Shown here piece after piece: positions 25,928 to 34,298 of a DNA stretch of 64,000 nt. The position numbers and the translations under genes are program-made. Below the pieces are notes generated by a model. It did no database searches. It worked only from the letters and a program-made list of their open reading frames with translations, and had not been told where the DNA came from. The stretch's first letter is position 1, and each line of letters begins with the position of its first letter. The DNA is from CAWJNF01 sp963844235. Lineage in GTDB: Bacteria; Actinomycetota; Thermoleophilia; Gaiellales; Gaiellaceae. Where the stretch lies: contig CAWJNF010000001.1 of NCBI GenBank assembly GCA_963844235.1, forward strand, positions 124,001 through 188,000, in the 5' to 3' direction.

Positions 25928-26710
25928 ATGCGCCGGCAAGAACCGAGCGGTGACCTGCCGGCCGTTACCCGGCGCCTGGCCTTCGCTCTCGTCCTGGTGC
26001 TCGTCGCGGCGGGCTGCGGAGGCTCCGATGAGTCCGACTCGAGCGACGGCGACGGCGAGCGAAGGGTCACAGTGTTCGCGGCTGCTTCGCTGACCGAGAC
26101 GTTCGAGGCGCTCGACCCTGACGTGACGTTCAGCTTCGCGGGCTCCGACGAGCTCGCCACCCAGATTCGGGAGGGCGCGCCGTCGGATCTGTACGCAGCC
26201 GCAAGCCCGAAGTACCCCCAGGAGCTCTACGCCGAGGGCATCGTCGAGGAGCCCGTGGTCTTCGCGACGAACCGGCTCGTCGTCGTGGTGCCGAAGGACA
26301 ACCCTGCCGGCATCGCCACGGTGGACGACGTGGCTCGCGACGGCGTCAAGCTCGTCATCGCAGCCGAGGGCGTGCCTGTGGGCGACTACACCCGCATCGT
26401 GCTCGAGAACCTCGGCCTCACCGACGCGCTCGCCAACGTCGTTAGCGAGGAAGAGGACGTCAAGGGCGTGATGGGCAAGATCGCGCTCGGCGAGGCCGAC
26501 GCGGGCTTCGTGTATGCGACCGACGTGAAGCCGGTGGAGGAGGACGTGCTGGCGCTCGAGATCCCGGCCGATGCGCAGCCCCCAGTCGAGTACCAGGCGG
26601 CGATCGTCGCCGGCTCCGAGAACCGCGAGGCCGCACAGGCGTTCCTCGAGCTCCTGCTCGGAGAGGAGGGGCGCGCCGCGCTCGCAGCCGGCGGATTCGG
26701 GTTGCCCTGA
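25928..26710 (+). CDS. modA: Molybdate ABC transporter substrate-binding lipoprotein
   Basis: 260 residues from ATG 25928. Lipoprotein signal ending VLVLVAAGC (Cys30), then a ModA fold: VTVFAAASLTETFEAL, FAGSDELATQIREGAPSDLY, AAEGVPVGDYTR, LGEADAGFVYATDV, YQAAIVAGSENREAAQAFLE. It binds molybdate or tungstate at the cell surface for ModBC. An earlier TTG would add 12 residues and span the operator, so the ATG is preferred. An operator shared with the adjacent MerR-like/TOBE regulator overlaps the promoter region. Confidence 0.92.
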   Translation: MRRQEPSGDLPAVTRRLAFALVLVLVAAGCGGSDESDSSDGDGERRVTVFAAASLTETFEALDPDVTFSFAGSDELATQIREGAPSDLYAAASPKYPQELYAEGIVEEPVVFATNRLVVVVPKDNPAGIATVDDVARDGVKLVIAAEGVPVGDYTRIVLENLGLTDALANVVSEEEDVKGVMGKIALGEADAGFVYATDVKPVEEDVLALEIPADAQPPVEYQAAIVAGSENREAAQAFLELLLGEEGRAALAAGGFGLP

Positions 26711-26730
26711 CGTCAGGAACTCTGGTACTT

Positions 26731-26749
26731 TCCTAGGCAATGCCTAGGA
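26731..26749. promoter_or_regulatory. Mo-regulator operator 2 (autoregulatory)
   Basis: TCCTAGGC-AAT-GCCTAGGA, a perfect 8-bp inverted repeat with a 3-base centre. It overlaps the first codons of the regulator and abuts a -10-like TACTTT (26726-26731), as expected for autorepression. Confidence 0.8.
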
Positions 26750-27117
26750 GAATGCTGACCGCCGCCGAGGCAGCCAGGGCACTCGGGATCAGCCTCGACA
26801 CGCTGCGTCGCTGGGATCGACAGGGACGGATCAAGACCGAGCGCGACGCCGCCAATCGACGGCTCGTCCCCGCGACGGAGATCGAGCGGATCCGCGGAAA
26901 GGCGTCGTCAGAGCGGCTGTCGGCCCGCAACCGCTTCCACGGAGTGGTCCGGGAGGTGCGTGTCGAAGGCCTGCTCGCTCAGGTGGAGATCGCCGTCACC
27001 GAGCCGGTGCGTGTCGTAGCGGTGGTCACCCGGGAGGCTGTCGCGGAGCTTCGTCTCAAGCCGGGAATGGACGCGACCGCGATCGTGAAGGCGACCTCCG
27101 TGATGATCGAGCGGTAG
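26740..27117 (+). CDS. MerR-like HTH regulator with TOBE/Mop molybdate-binding domain
   Basis: 125 residues. An excisionase/MerR-like helix-turn-helix (MLTAAEAARALGISLDTLRR, then WDRQGRIKTERDAANRRLVP) is followed by a TOBE/Mop module (ARNRFHGVVREVRVEGLLAQ, then VEIAVTEPVRVVAVVTREAV), the oxyanion-binding fold also found in ModE. It probably senses molybdate/tungstate and represses the mod genes through the three palindromes. Two ATGs are possible, 26740 or 26752. A promoter (TTGCCC at 26702, TACTTT at 26726) would place the start of transcription at about 26738-26740. Confidence 0.85.
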   Translation: MPRRMLTAAEAARALGISLDTLRRWDRQGRIKTERDAANRRLVPATEIERIRGKASSERLSARNRFHGVVREVRVEGLLAQVEIAVTEPVRVVAVVTREAVAELRLKPGMDATAIVKATSVMIER

Positions 27118-27239
27118 CCGCTGGCGCCGTCCGTTCGAGCCACACGAGCTCGCTGCAGCTCGGCGAAGCATCGCGCTCTCCCGGTACAGGTCACAAGTTG
27201 ACGAGTGGGTGGCTTCATGCGAGACTCGCCCCGTTCATA

Positions 27240-27254
27240 CTAGGCAGTGCCTAT
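27240..27254. promoter_or_regulatory. Mo-regulator operator 3
   Basis: CTAGGC-AGT-GCCTATG, the third copy of the mod palindrome, with the same 3-base centre. A -10-like TACTAG (27238-27243) overlaps it, 18 bases after TTCATG. It controls the unit that begins at 27273 and leads into modB and modC. Confidence 0.75.
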
Positions 27255-27272
27255 GTAATTGAGGAGGGAGGA

Positions 27273-27510
27273 ATGGGAGGAATGACGCGGGCCGACGTCT
27301 TGCGCCGGGGCGCCCTGAGTGGCCTGACGCTCGGGATCGCCGGCTCGCTGGCCGCTCTTGCCGCGCCTCACGCTGCTGCGGGCGGCGAGGAGCCGCCGAG
27401 TGACGAGGATCTTGCCATCGTCCGCATGGGCGCAGCCGCAGAACTGCTCGCGATCGACTTCTACGACCGCGCGCTCGCGTCGATGCGCTTCACGGGCGCA
27501 GAGCGCCGGG
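27273..27510 (+). pseudogene. N-terminal fragment of a secreted ferritin-like protein
   Basis: ATG 27273 or 27282 with purine-rich GAGGAGGGAGG upstream. It encodes TRADVLRRGALSGLTLGIAG, a hydrophobic Ala-rich export signal, then DLAIVRMGAAAELLAIDFYD and RALASMRFTGAERR, which resembles the first helices of exported ferritin-like (DUF4439-type) proteins. Similarity stops abruptly at about 27505, where a second ModA reading frame begins. The rest of the ferritin-like domain is missing. This looks like an internal deletion, in the genome or the assembly. Confidence 0.6.
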
Positions 27511-27881
27511 TGTCAAGGTCGTCATCGCGCAGCCGGGCGTGCCGGTCGGCGACTACACCCGGCAGCTGCTCCGCAACCTCGGCATTGCACAGAAGGTGCT
27601 CGCCAACGTCGTCAGCGAGGAGCCCGACGTGAAGTCGGTCGTGAGCAAGGTCGTCCTCGGGGAGGCCGACGCCGGGTTCGTCTACCGCACCGACGCGACG
27701 CCCGTGGCGGACGACGTCGACTTCATCAGCCTGCCAACCTGGTCGCAGCCCCCCGTGTGGTACCAGATCTGCGTCGTGACGGCGAGCGACAACAAGACGG
27801 CGGGCGAGCGTTCATGAGGCGCGTGCTCGGGCCTATCGGGCGCACGATCCTGAGGCGCACCTGTTCGGCGTGCCACGGTAG
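27509..27881 (+). pseudogene. C-terminal half of a second ModA-like binding protein
   Basis: In a frame different from the ferritin-like fragment, GVKVVIAQPGVPVGDYTRQL, LANVVSEEPDVKSVVSKVVL and GEADAGFVYRTDATPVADDV align with the C-terminal half of the intact ModA 1.5 kb upstream but are clearly divergent, so this is a paralogue rather than a duplicate. The signal peptide and first domain are absent. Two more one-base shifts near 27806 and 27861 are needed to reach FGVPR and a TAG stop at 27879-27881. With repair this would have been the working binding protein for the adjacent modBC. Confidence 0.65.
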
Positions 27882-27920
27882 GAGACCGATGCACGCGGGA
27901 GCATCTCGAGGCGCCTCGCA

Positions 27921-28746
27921 ATGGTCGGGGCGCCTCTTCCTCGTCGGTCTCAGATTCTCGCTCTCACGACGGTGGCTTTCCTGGTACTGCCGCTGGCCGC
28001 CATCTTCCTACGCGTCCCCCGGGGAGCTGCTTGCCAGCCTCCGTGACGAGGCTGCGGTCGACGCGCTGCTCGTCAGCCTCAAGACGAGCGCCATCGCGCA
28101 TGCGTTCATCCTCGTCGTCGGGACCCCCGCCGCCTACTTCCTGGCTACCCGGCGCTTCCGCGGCCGCTCCCTCGTGCTGACCCTGATGGAGCTGCCGCTC
28201 GTCCTGCCACCCGCGGTCGCCGGCCTCGCCCTGCTGGCGACCTTCGGGCAGCGCGGGCTTCTGGGCGGCACGCTCGACGCTCTCGGGCTGTCCGTCTCGT
28301 TCACGCAGGCCGCCGTCGTGCTCGCGGTCATCCTCGTCGCGTCACCCTTCTACCTGCGTCAGGCGATCGCTGCTTTCGAGGCCGTCGATCCTCAGTTCAC
28401 CGACGCGTCGAGGACACTCGGCGTGAGCCCGTTCGGCACGTTCCGGCGGGTCGCGCTGCCGCTCGCGCGCGGCGGGCTCGGAGCGGGCTCGACGCTCGCG
28501 TTCGCGCGGGGCCTCGGCGAGTTCGGCGCCACGATCATGTTCGCCGGATCGCTCCAGGGCCGGACGCAGACCATGCCGCTGATGATCTACGCGGAGCTCG
28601 ACCGCGACTTCGACGTCGCGCTCGCGGTCGGCGCGCTGCTCGTGCTCGTCAGTCTGGTCATCCTCCTCGTATCCAAGCTACCCCGCACGTGGACGGGCTC
28701 TCGGTCGACCTCGCCCACCCGCTTCGCTCGTTCCGCCTCGAGCTGA
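27921..28746 (+). CDS. modB: Molybdate ABC transporter permease, frameshifted
   Basis: ModB permease with about five membrane segments. From ATG 27921 one frame gives ALTTVAFLVLPLAAIFLRVP. After the CCCCC run near 28015-28020 the frame changes to PGELLASLRDEAAVDALLVS and continues through ELPLVLPPAVAGLALLATFG and the EAA loop DASRTLGVSPFGTFRRVALP. One missing C joins the two. Another shift may exist before 28000, because an ATG at 27889 also gives plausible N-terminal sequence. The C-terminus overlaps modC by about 58 bases. It forms the channel with ModC. Confidence 0.82.
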
Positions 28747-29720
28747 CGCTCGCGGTCGACGGCGACGCCGTCGCGCTGGCCGGGCCCTCGGGCGCCGGAA
28801 AGACGTCGATCCTGCGCGCCGTCGCCGGATTGCTGCGGCCCGAGCGCGGCCGTGTGGTGCTCGGCAGCGAGGTCTGGCTGGACACAGAGCGCGGCATCGA
28901 CGTCCCGCCCGAGGAGCGTTCGGTCGGTTACGTGTTCCAGGACTACGCGTTGTTCCCGCACCTTACGGTCGCCCAGAACGTCGCTTTCGCCGGACGGCAA
29001 GGCGCGTCTGCCCTGCTGGAGCGCTTCCGGATCTCCCACCTGGCCAGCGCCCGCCCGTACGAGCTGTCGGGCGGGGAGCGCCAGCGGGTCGCGCTCGCGA
29101 GGGCGCTTGCCCGCCGGCCGAGGATCCTGCTGCTCGACGAGCCGACGGCCGCGCTCGACGCCCACACACGCGTCGCCGTCCGCCTCGAGCTGCGTGATCT
29201 TCTCCATGAGATCGGTATTCCGGCGCTGCTGGTGACCCACGACTTCGAGGACGCCGCCGCTCTCGCGGCCCGGGTCGGGGTGCTCGTCCACGGCCGACTC
29301 GTCCAGCTCGGGACGCCGACCGAGCTCGTTCAGGCGCCCGCCGACCCGTTCGTCGCGAGCTTCACGGGCGGAAACCTCATGACGGGCCAGGCGCGCCCCG
29401 GTAGAGGAGGCCTGACCGAGGTGGTGCTGGAGGCCGGCGGTCTCGTCTACTCGACCGATGTCGCTGCCGGCCACGTCGGAGCGGTCGTTCATCCCTGGGA
29501 GGTCTCGGTCGCCCGCGAGGCGCCCGCCGACTCTGCGCTGAACCATGTCACGGCGCCGATCTCCTCCCTTGTACCCTCGGGCAACAGGGTGCGCGTGCGG
29601 GTGGGACCCATCACCGCGGAGGTGACCGCCGCCTCCGCCGGACGTCTCGGTCTTGAGCCGGGCGAGATCGTCGTAGCCTCGTTCAAGGCGACCGCGACCC
29701 GGCTGTTGCCACTCGCCTGA
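28689..29720 (+). CDS. modC: Molybdate ABC transporter ATP-binding protein
   Basis: 343 residues: Walker A GPSGAGKTS, Q-loop YVFQDYALFPHLT, signature LSGGERQRVALARAL, Walker B ILLLDEPTAALD, switch VTHDFED. A C-terminal TOBE/Mop domain (from about residue 275, HVTAPISSLVPSGNRVRVRV) is typical of ModC. GTG start inside the end of modB. Transport is probably of molybdate for molybdopterin enzymes; sulfate or tungstate are alternatives within the family. Confidence 0.92.
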   Translation: MDGLSVDLAHPLRSFRLELTLAVDGDAVALAGPSGAGKTSILRAVAGLLRPERGRVVLGSEVWLDTERGIDVPPEERSVGYVFQDYALFPHLTVAQNVAFAGRQGASALLERFRISHLASARPYELSGGERQRVALARALARRPRILLLDEPTAALDAHTRVAVRLELRDLLHEIGIPALLVTHDFEDAAALAARVGVLVHGRLVQLGTPTELVQAPADPFVASFTGGNLMTGQARPGRGGLTEVVLEAGGLVYSTDVAAGHVGAVVHPWEVSVAREAPADSALNHVTAPISSLVPSGNRVRVRVGPITAEVTAASAGRLGLEPGEIVVASFKATATRLLPLA

Positions 29721-29798
29721 CGACATGGCCAAAGGGCGGGCGCGGCGGGCGCCGTCGCGGCCATACACATTCTGAGCGCGCCGCGATATCGTCTGCAC

Positions 29799-31091
29799 AT
29801 GTCGCTTCAGGAACGAACTGCCAGCGAGCGCCTTCTCGAGGAGAAAGAGCGCTACGTCCCCCGCGGGATCTCGGCTCCGCCGCTCGTGGTCGACCGGGCC
29901 GAAGGCGCCCGCATCTGGGACGTCGACGGGAAGAGCTACATCGACTTCGCCGGGGGCCTCGGATGCCACAACACGGGGCATGGTCTGCCGGCCGCCGTGG
30001 CCGCCATCCACGAGCAGGTGGACCGCTACCTCCACCAGTGCTTCATCGTCGGCATGTACGAGCCGTACGTCGACGTGTGCCGCCGCCTCGCCGAGGTCTC
30101 CCCGTGCCGTGGCGCGGAGCAGAAGACGCTGCTCGTCAACTCCGGCGCCGAGGCGCTCGAGAACGCGGTCAAGATCGCGCGCGCCTACACCGGCCGCCCG
30201 GCCGTCGTCGTGTTCGAGCATGCCTTCCACGGCCGCACGCTGCTCACGATGACGATGACCAGCAAGCTCGTCTACAAGAAGGGCATGGGGCCGTTTGCTC
30301 CGGAGGTCTACCGGGCGCCGGGGCCCTACCCGTACCGCGGCGTCGACACCGAGGAGGCGATCCGCGGCCTCGAGACGCTCTTCAAGAGCGATGTCGATCC
30401 CGAGTCCGTCGCCTGCGTCGTGCTCGAGCCGGTACAGGGCGAGGGCGGGTTCATCGAGATGCCGGCGGACTATCCCGGTCGGCTACGGGAGGTGTGCGAC
30501 CGGTACGGGATCCTCTACGTCGACGACGAGGTGCAGTCGGGCATCGGCCGCACCGGACCGGTCTTCGCGATCGAGCACTACGGAGTCGAGCCCGACCTGA
30601 TGACGACCGGGAAGTCGATCGGGGGCGGGCTGCCTCTGGGCGGCGTCACCGGGCGCGCGGAGGTCATGGACGCCGTGCATCCGGGAGGCCTCGGGGGCAC
30701 CTTCGGCGGCAACCCGGTCTCGTGCGCAGCCGCGGCGGCGGTGCTCGAGACCGTGTCGAGCCCCGAGTTCAGGGCTCGTTCGGAGGAGCTCGGCACGCGC
30801 ATCCGCCGGCGCCTCGACGAGATCGCCGGGCGCGTCGACACCGTCGGCGAGGTACGCGGCCTCGGCTCGATGCTCGCTCTCGAGCTCGTCGAGGACCGCG
30901 AGACCAAGGCTCCTGCGAGCGCTCTCGCCTCGGCAACGGTTGCGGCAGCGCGCGAGCGCGGCCTCGTCCTGCTCGCCTGCGGGCTCTACTCGAACGTCAT
31001 CCGCATCCTGGTCCCGATCGTGATCGACGACGAGGATCTCGCTCAGGGCCTCGACATCCTCGAGGAGTCGCTCGTCAGCTCGGCGAGCTGA
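29799..31091 (+). CDS. Class III aminotransferase (4-aminobutyrate aminotransferase-like)
   Basis: 430-residue PLP enzyme. PLP lysine is Lys272 in TTGKSIGGGLPLGG; VNSGAEALENAVKIARAYTG and FEHAFHGRTLLTMTMTSK bind the cofactor phosphate and ring; ILYVDDEVQSGIGRTG carries the Asp that contacts the pyridine nitrogen. The overall pattern fits GabT-type omega-aminotransferases acting on 4-aminobutyrate or related amines. With the ureohydrolase at 1.9 kb, a route for putrescine-derived GABA is conceivable but the genes are far apart. Confidence 0.88.
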   Translation: MSLQERTASERLLEEKERYVPRGISAPPLVVDRAEGARIWDVDGKSYIDFAGGLGCHNTGHGLPAAVAAIHEQVDRYLHQCFIVGMYEPYVDVCRRLAEVSPCRGAEQKTLLVNSGAEALENAVKIARAYTGRPAVVVFEHAFHGRTLLTMTMTSKLVYKKGMGPFAPEVYRAPGPYPYRGVDTEEAIRGLETLFKSDVDPESVACVVLEPVQGEGGFIEMPADYPGRLREVCDRYGILYVDDEVQSGIGRTGPVFAIEHYGVEPDLMTTGKSIGGGLPLGGVTGRAEVMDAVHPGGLGGTFGGNPVSCAAAAAVLETVSSPEFRARSEELGTRIRRRLDEIAGRVDTVGEVRGLGSMLALELVEDRETKAPASALASATVAAARERGLVLLACGLYSNVIRILVPIVIDDEDLAQGLDILEESLVSSAS

Positions 31092-31109
31092 GGCGTGAGT
31101 CACGGGCCT

Positions 31110-31143
31110 CGGGCCGGCCGGGCAAGGGCGCCCGGCCAGCCCG
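31110..31143. terminator. Bidirectional terminator hairpin
   Basis: A stem of about 14 bp with one mismatch (core GGCCGGGC/GCCCGGCC, loop AAGGGC) between convergent genes. A short repeat GCGTGAGTCACGG flanks it at 31093-31105 and 31145-31157. No T-run is present. Confidence 0.6.
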
Positions 31144-31152
31144 TGGCGTGAG

Positions 31153-33189
31153 TCACGGAATCGGGAACTCCACCCAGGCGGTGTCCTCGAACGTGTCGAG
31201 GCTCGTCGCCTTGAGCCCTGCCTCGGAAAGCGTGTAGAGCGTGTTGCCCAGCACGAGCGAGCGCTGGATCGGAGTCGGGTACACCTCGGGCGGTGCGACG
31301 GGAGTCTCCTCGCCGGCCGAAGGAGGCGACCCGTCGCCGTCGGAGGGCGGCGGCTCCGCCGGCGGCACCGGTTCAACGGGATACACGACGGCGGGGTGCT
31401 CGATCGTGCGCAGCTGGTCGACGCCGGGCCGGCCGACCCGGAGCGCGACGGCGCCGCTCCAGTAGCTCGAGATCCCCGTCGCCTCGTCCCAGGTCGAGGT
31501 TTCGAACGGCAGCACCGCGAGGCTTCGCTGCGCGTCGTAGAGGAAGGCGTGGTGGTCCCACTCGGCCTGCGACCAGCCCTGGCCGAGGCTGTAGTGGTGC
31601 AGACGCACGGGGTTGGCCGGATCCGACACGTCGAACACGGACACCTGCGTTCCCAGCACGCGCCCGTCGTCGGTCGCGTCCTGCCCTACGCCCATGAGCA
31701 GTCCGTCGCCGATCGGGTGCAGGTAGGCGGAGTAGCCGGGGATGTGCAGCTCGCCGCGCACCACGGGATGCGCGGGGTCCGACAGGTCGATGACGTGCAA
31801 CGGGTCGACTTGGCGGAACGTGACGACGTAGGCGAGCTCCTCGATGAAGCGAACGGCGTAGACCCGCTCGCCCCGGCCGATGCCGCCGACCTGGCCGATC
31901 ACTGCCAGGCCACCGCCGTTCTCGGCAAGCACCGAGACGGTGCTCTTCGACGGGGTCTCGGGGCCGCCCCACCAGGCCGGCTCGTCGGTGGTGACCACAC
32001 GCAGGTTGCCCTCGTGCTCGGACAGCGACCACTGGCTGAGGAGGTAGCCGGAGACCTGGCCGCTGGCGCGGTAGTCGGTCGACTGGGAGCTCGAGACGTC
32101 GAACTTGTGGATGTGCGTCGTCACAGCCGGCGGGTCCTGCACGTCGCCTTCCACCGGTACGGCGTCGACCCAGCGCTGTGTAGCGACGTAGAGCCCTGTG
32201 GGCGAGGCGTAGACGGTCTCGCCCCCGGCCATGACGGAGTCCGTGTCGACCGGGTCGATGCCGCGCGCGAGATCGATGGTGAGGACGGTGAGCGAGCCGA
32301 GGCCGGAGAACTCACGCGGGTGCCGCACCTCGCCGCAGCGCACGAGCCGCTGGGGCTCGGACTCCACGCCCGTCCCGTAGTTCTTCACGCGGTACGTCGG
32401 GACCCAGTTGCGAAGCTGCGACCGGCGGATCAGCGCCCTGTTCGCGGCCTCCGCGGCGGCGATGTCATCGGGGGCGTCCGTCTCCGGGTAGACCCAGGCG
32501 ATCCCCGTCGGCTGGGAGGCGACGACGACGCGCGCGGTCGAGCCCGTCAGGCGCGCGCCGACGAGCCAGCCGTCCACCGTGAGGGTCTTGACGAGTCGCA
32601 TGGCCCTCGGGTCGGAGACATCGATCTCGGTCAGCGTCGTGCCTGTCGGCGCCGGCATGATGTCGGTTGCCGGGAGCGGCTCGACAAGGCCGAAGCCGCC
32701 GCCGATGAGCAGCAACCGGTTGCCTTCGAGCAGCAGCTGACCTCCCCAGGCGCCGTCAGGGAGCGTGAGCGACCCGACGAGCTGGGGTGCTCCCCCGCTC
32801 ACGTCGACGGCCTGGATCTTGCCCTGGGCGACTGCGAAGACGATGCCACCCGCCGTCTTGACGATGTCGGGCTCGTCGACCCCGGCTTCCTGCACGTTCG
32901 TGCCCGTCGGCGATGGCGAGGGCGGCGCGGCAGTGTCCGCATCGGCTGCGGGCGCGCCTGCTGCCTCCTCGGCGACTACGCCGCCGAACGCCATCCCGCC
33001 TGCGAGACCGTAGGGGCCGACGAGTCGTAATGCGTTGCGCTTCGCGTAGTCGACAAGCCCTGCACACGAGTCGAATGCCGGCAGGCTCGAGGCCCGCGCG
33101 GCCGGGGCCGCCGTGCCGCCGACCACCGCTGCCGTCGCGACTCCCGCCGCGATGGCTGCCACCGCTGCCGATCCCAGAACCTTCCGCAT
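31153..33189 (-). CDS. Secreted beta-propeller domain protein
   Basis: 678 residues. A signal peptide (AAVAAIAAGVATAAVVGGTA) is followed by the motif GTNVQEAGVDEPDIVKT, diagnostic of the Beta_propel family (PF09826), then repeated blades such as LTEIDVSDPRAMRLVKTL, VIDLSDPAHPVVRGELHIPG and SVFDVSDPANPVRLHHYSLG. A Pro/Gly/Ser-rich insert sits at about residues 600-635. The GTG/ATG region has a good GGGAGGAAG ribosome-binding site. Exported, probably surface or cell-wall associated; ligand unknown. Confidence 0.88.
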   Translation of the reverse strand: MRKVLGSAAVAAIAAGVATAAVVGGTAAPAARASSLPAFDSCAGLVDYAKRNALRLVGPYGLAGGMAFGGVVAEEAAGAPAADADTAAPPSPSPTGTNVQEAGVDEPDIVKTAGGIVFAVAQGKIQAVDVSGGAPQLVGSLTLPDGAWGGQLLLEGNRLLLIGGGFGLVEPLPATDIMPAPTGTTLTEIDVSDPRAMRLVKTLTVDGWLVGARLTGSTARVVVASQPTGIAWVYPETDAPDDIAAAEAANRALIRRSQLRNWVPTYRVKNYGTGVESEPQRLVRCGEVRHPREFSGLGSLTVLTIDLARGIDPVDTDSVMAGGETVYASPTGLYVATQRWVDAVPVEGDVQDPPAVTTHIHKFDVSSSQSTDYRASGQVSGYLLSQWSLSEHEGNLRVVTTDEPAWWGGPETPSKSTVSVLAENGGGLAVIGQVGGIGRGERVYAVRFIEELAYVVTFRQVDPLHVIDLSDPAHPVVRGELHIPGYSAYLHPIGDGLLMGVGQDATDDGRVLGTQVSVFDVSDPANPVRLHHYSLGQGWSQAEWDHHAFLYDAQRSLAVLPFETSTWDEATGISSYWSGAVALRVGRPGVDQLRTIEHPAVVYPVEPVPPAEPPPSDGDGSPPSAGEETPVAPPEVYPTPIQRSLVLGNTLYTLSEAGLKATSLDTFEDTAWVEFPIP

Positions 33190-33268
33190 CGTCTTCCTCC
33201 CTTTGCGTGCTCGAGACCTTAGACAGCGGCAACTGCAGCGAGGTTCCCGTGTTGGGAAAATAGGGCGT

Positions 33269-34276
33269 GTGTCTCAGCCGTTATCGGTCAGCGCCGTGGA
33301 CTATCACACCGGCGGAGAGCCGTTTCGGATCGTGCGGGGCGGCATCCCGACGCTGCGTGGGCGCACGATCCTGGAGAAGCGGCGGTTCGCCGCCGAGGAG
33401 CTGGACCACGTCCGGGCGCTGCTCGTCAACGAGCCGCGCGGGCATGCCGACATGTACGGCTGCTTCGTGACGGAGCCCGAGGACGAGGGTGCCGACCTCG
33501 GTGTCGTGTTCTTCCACAACGCCGGCTACTCGACAGCCTGTGGGCACGGGACGATCGCGCTCGTGACGTGGGCCCTCGACAGCGGGATGCTCGTGAAGGA
33601 GGAGCCGGAGACGCGCGTGGTCGTCGACGTTCCCTCCGGCCGGCTCGAGACGGTCGCCAGGCTCGACGGTGGGCGCGTCGCGGCGGTTCGCTTCCGCAAC
33701 GTGCCTGCGTACGTCCACCTGGAAGGGCTCCGGCTCGAGTCCTCGGCGGGACCGGTCGAGGTCGATATCGCCTTCGGAGGGGCGTACTACGCATCGGTCG
33801 ACGTGGCGGCGCTCGGTCTCGCGGTCGAGCCGGTTCATCTCCCGCGGCTGATCGAGCTCGGCCGCGAGCTGAAGCGGCTGATCGAGGCCGGGCACGAGGT
33901 CGTGCATCCGCTCGAGCCCGAGCTGCGCGACGTCTACGGCGTGATCTTCTGGGAGGAGCTCGCGCCGGGGCCGCCGCTCGTCCAGCGCAACGTGACGATC
34001 TTCGCCGACGGCGAGGTCGACCGCTCGCCCTGCGGAAGCGGCACCTCGGCCCGCCTCGCGCTGCTCGATCGCTCCGGACGGCTCGCGCGCCTCGGCGAGC
34101 TGCGACACCGGTCGATCGTGGATAGCGAGTTCAGCGCCAGGGTCGTCGGGTCGGCAGAGGTGGCGGGCACGCCCGCCGTCGTCACCGAGGTCGAAGGATC
34201 GGCGTACCTCACCGGCTACCACCAGTTCGTCCTGCGTCCCGAGGATCCGCTGGGGACGGGGTTCTTGCTGCGCTGA
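33269..34276 (+). CDS. Proline racemase/4-hydroxyproline 2-epimerase family
   Basis: 335 residues with both catalytic cysteines: Cys91 in STACGHGTIAL and Cys255 in DRSPCGSGTSARLA. Two cysteines point to a racemase/epimerase rather than trans-3-hydroxyproline dehydratase, which has Ser or Thr at the first position. SAVDYHTGGEPFRIV is the usual N-terminus and supports GTG 33269. Hydroxyproline metabolism would also suit the enolase-superfamily enzyme at 9.5 kb. Substrate is uncertain. Confidence 0.88.
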   Translation: MSQPLSVSAVDYHTGGEPFRIVRGGIPTLRGRTILEKRRFAAEELDHVRALLVNEPRGHADMYGCFVTEPEDEGADLGVVFFHNAGYSTACGHGTIALVTWALDSGMLVKEEPETRVVVDVPSGRLETVARLDGGRVAAVRFRNVPAYVHLEGLRLESSAGPVEVDIAFGGAYYASVDVAALGLAVEPVHLPRLIELGRELKRLIEAGHEVVHPLEPELRDVYGVIFWEELAPGPPLVQRNVTIFADGEVDRSPCGSGTSARLALLDRSGRLARLGELRHRSIVDSEFSARVVGSAEVAGTPAVVTEVEGSAYLTGYHQFVLRPEDPLGTGFLLR

Positions 34277-34298
34277 GCAACTCGAGGAAGGAGAGGGA

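Noticed and set aside
25928..27881. Tandem duplication of modA
   Set aside because: The second copy is clearly divergent in sequence and lacks the N-terminal half, so it is a decayed or deleted paralogue, not a recent duplicate.
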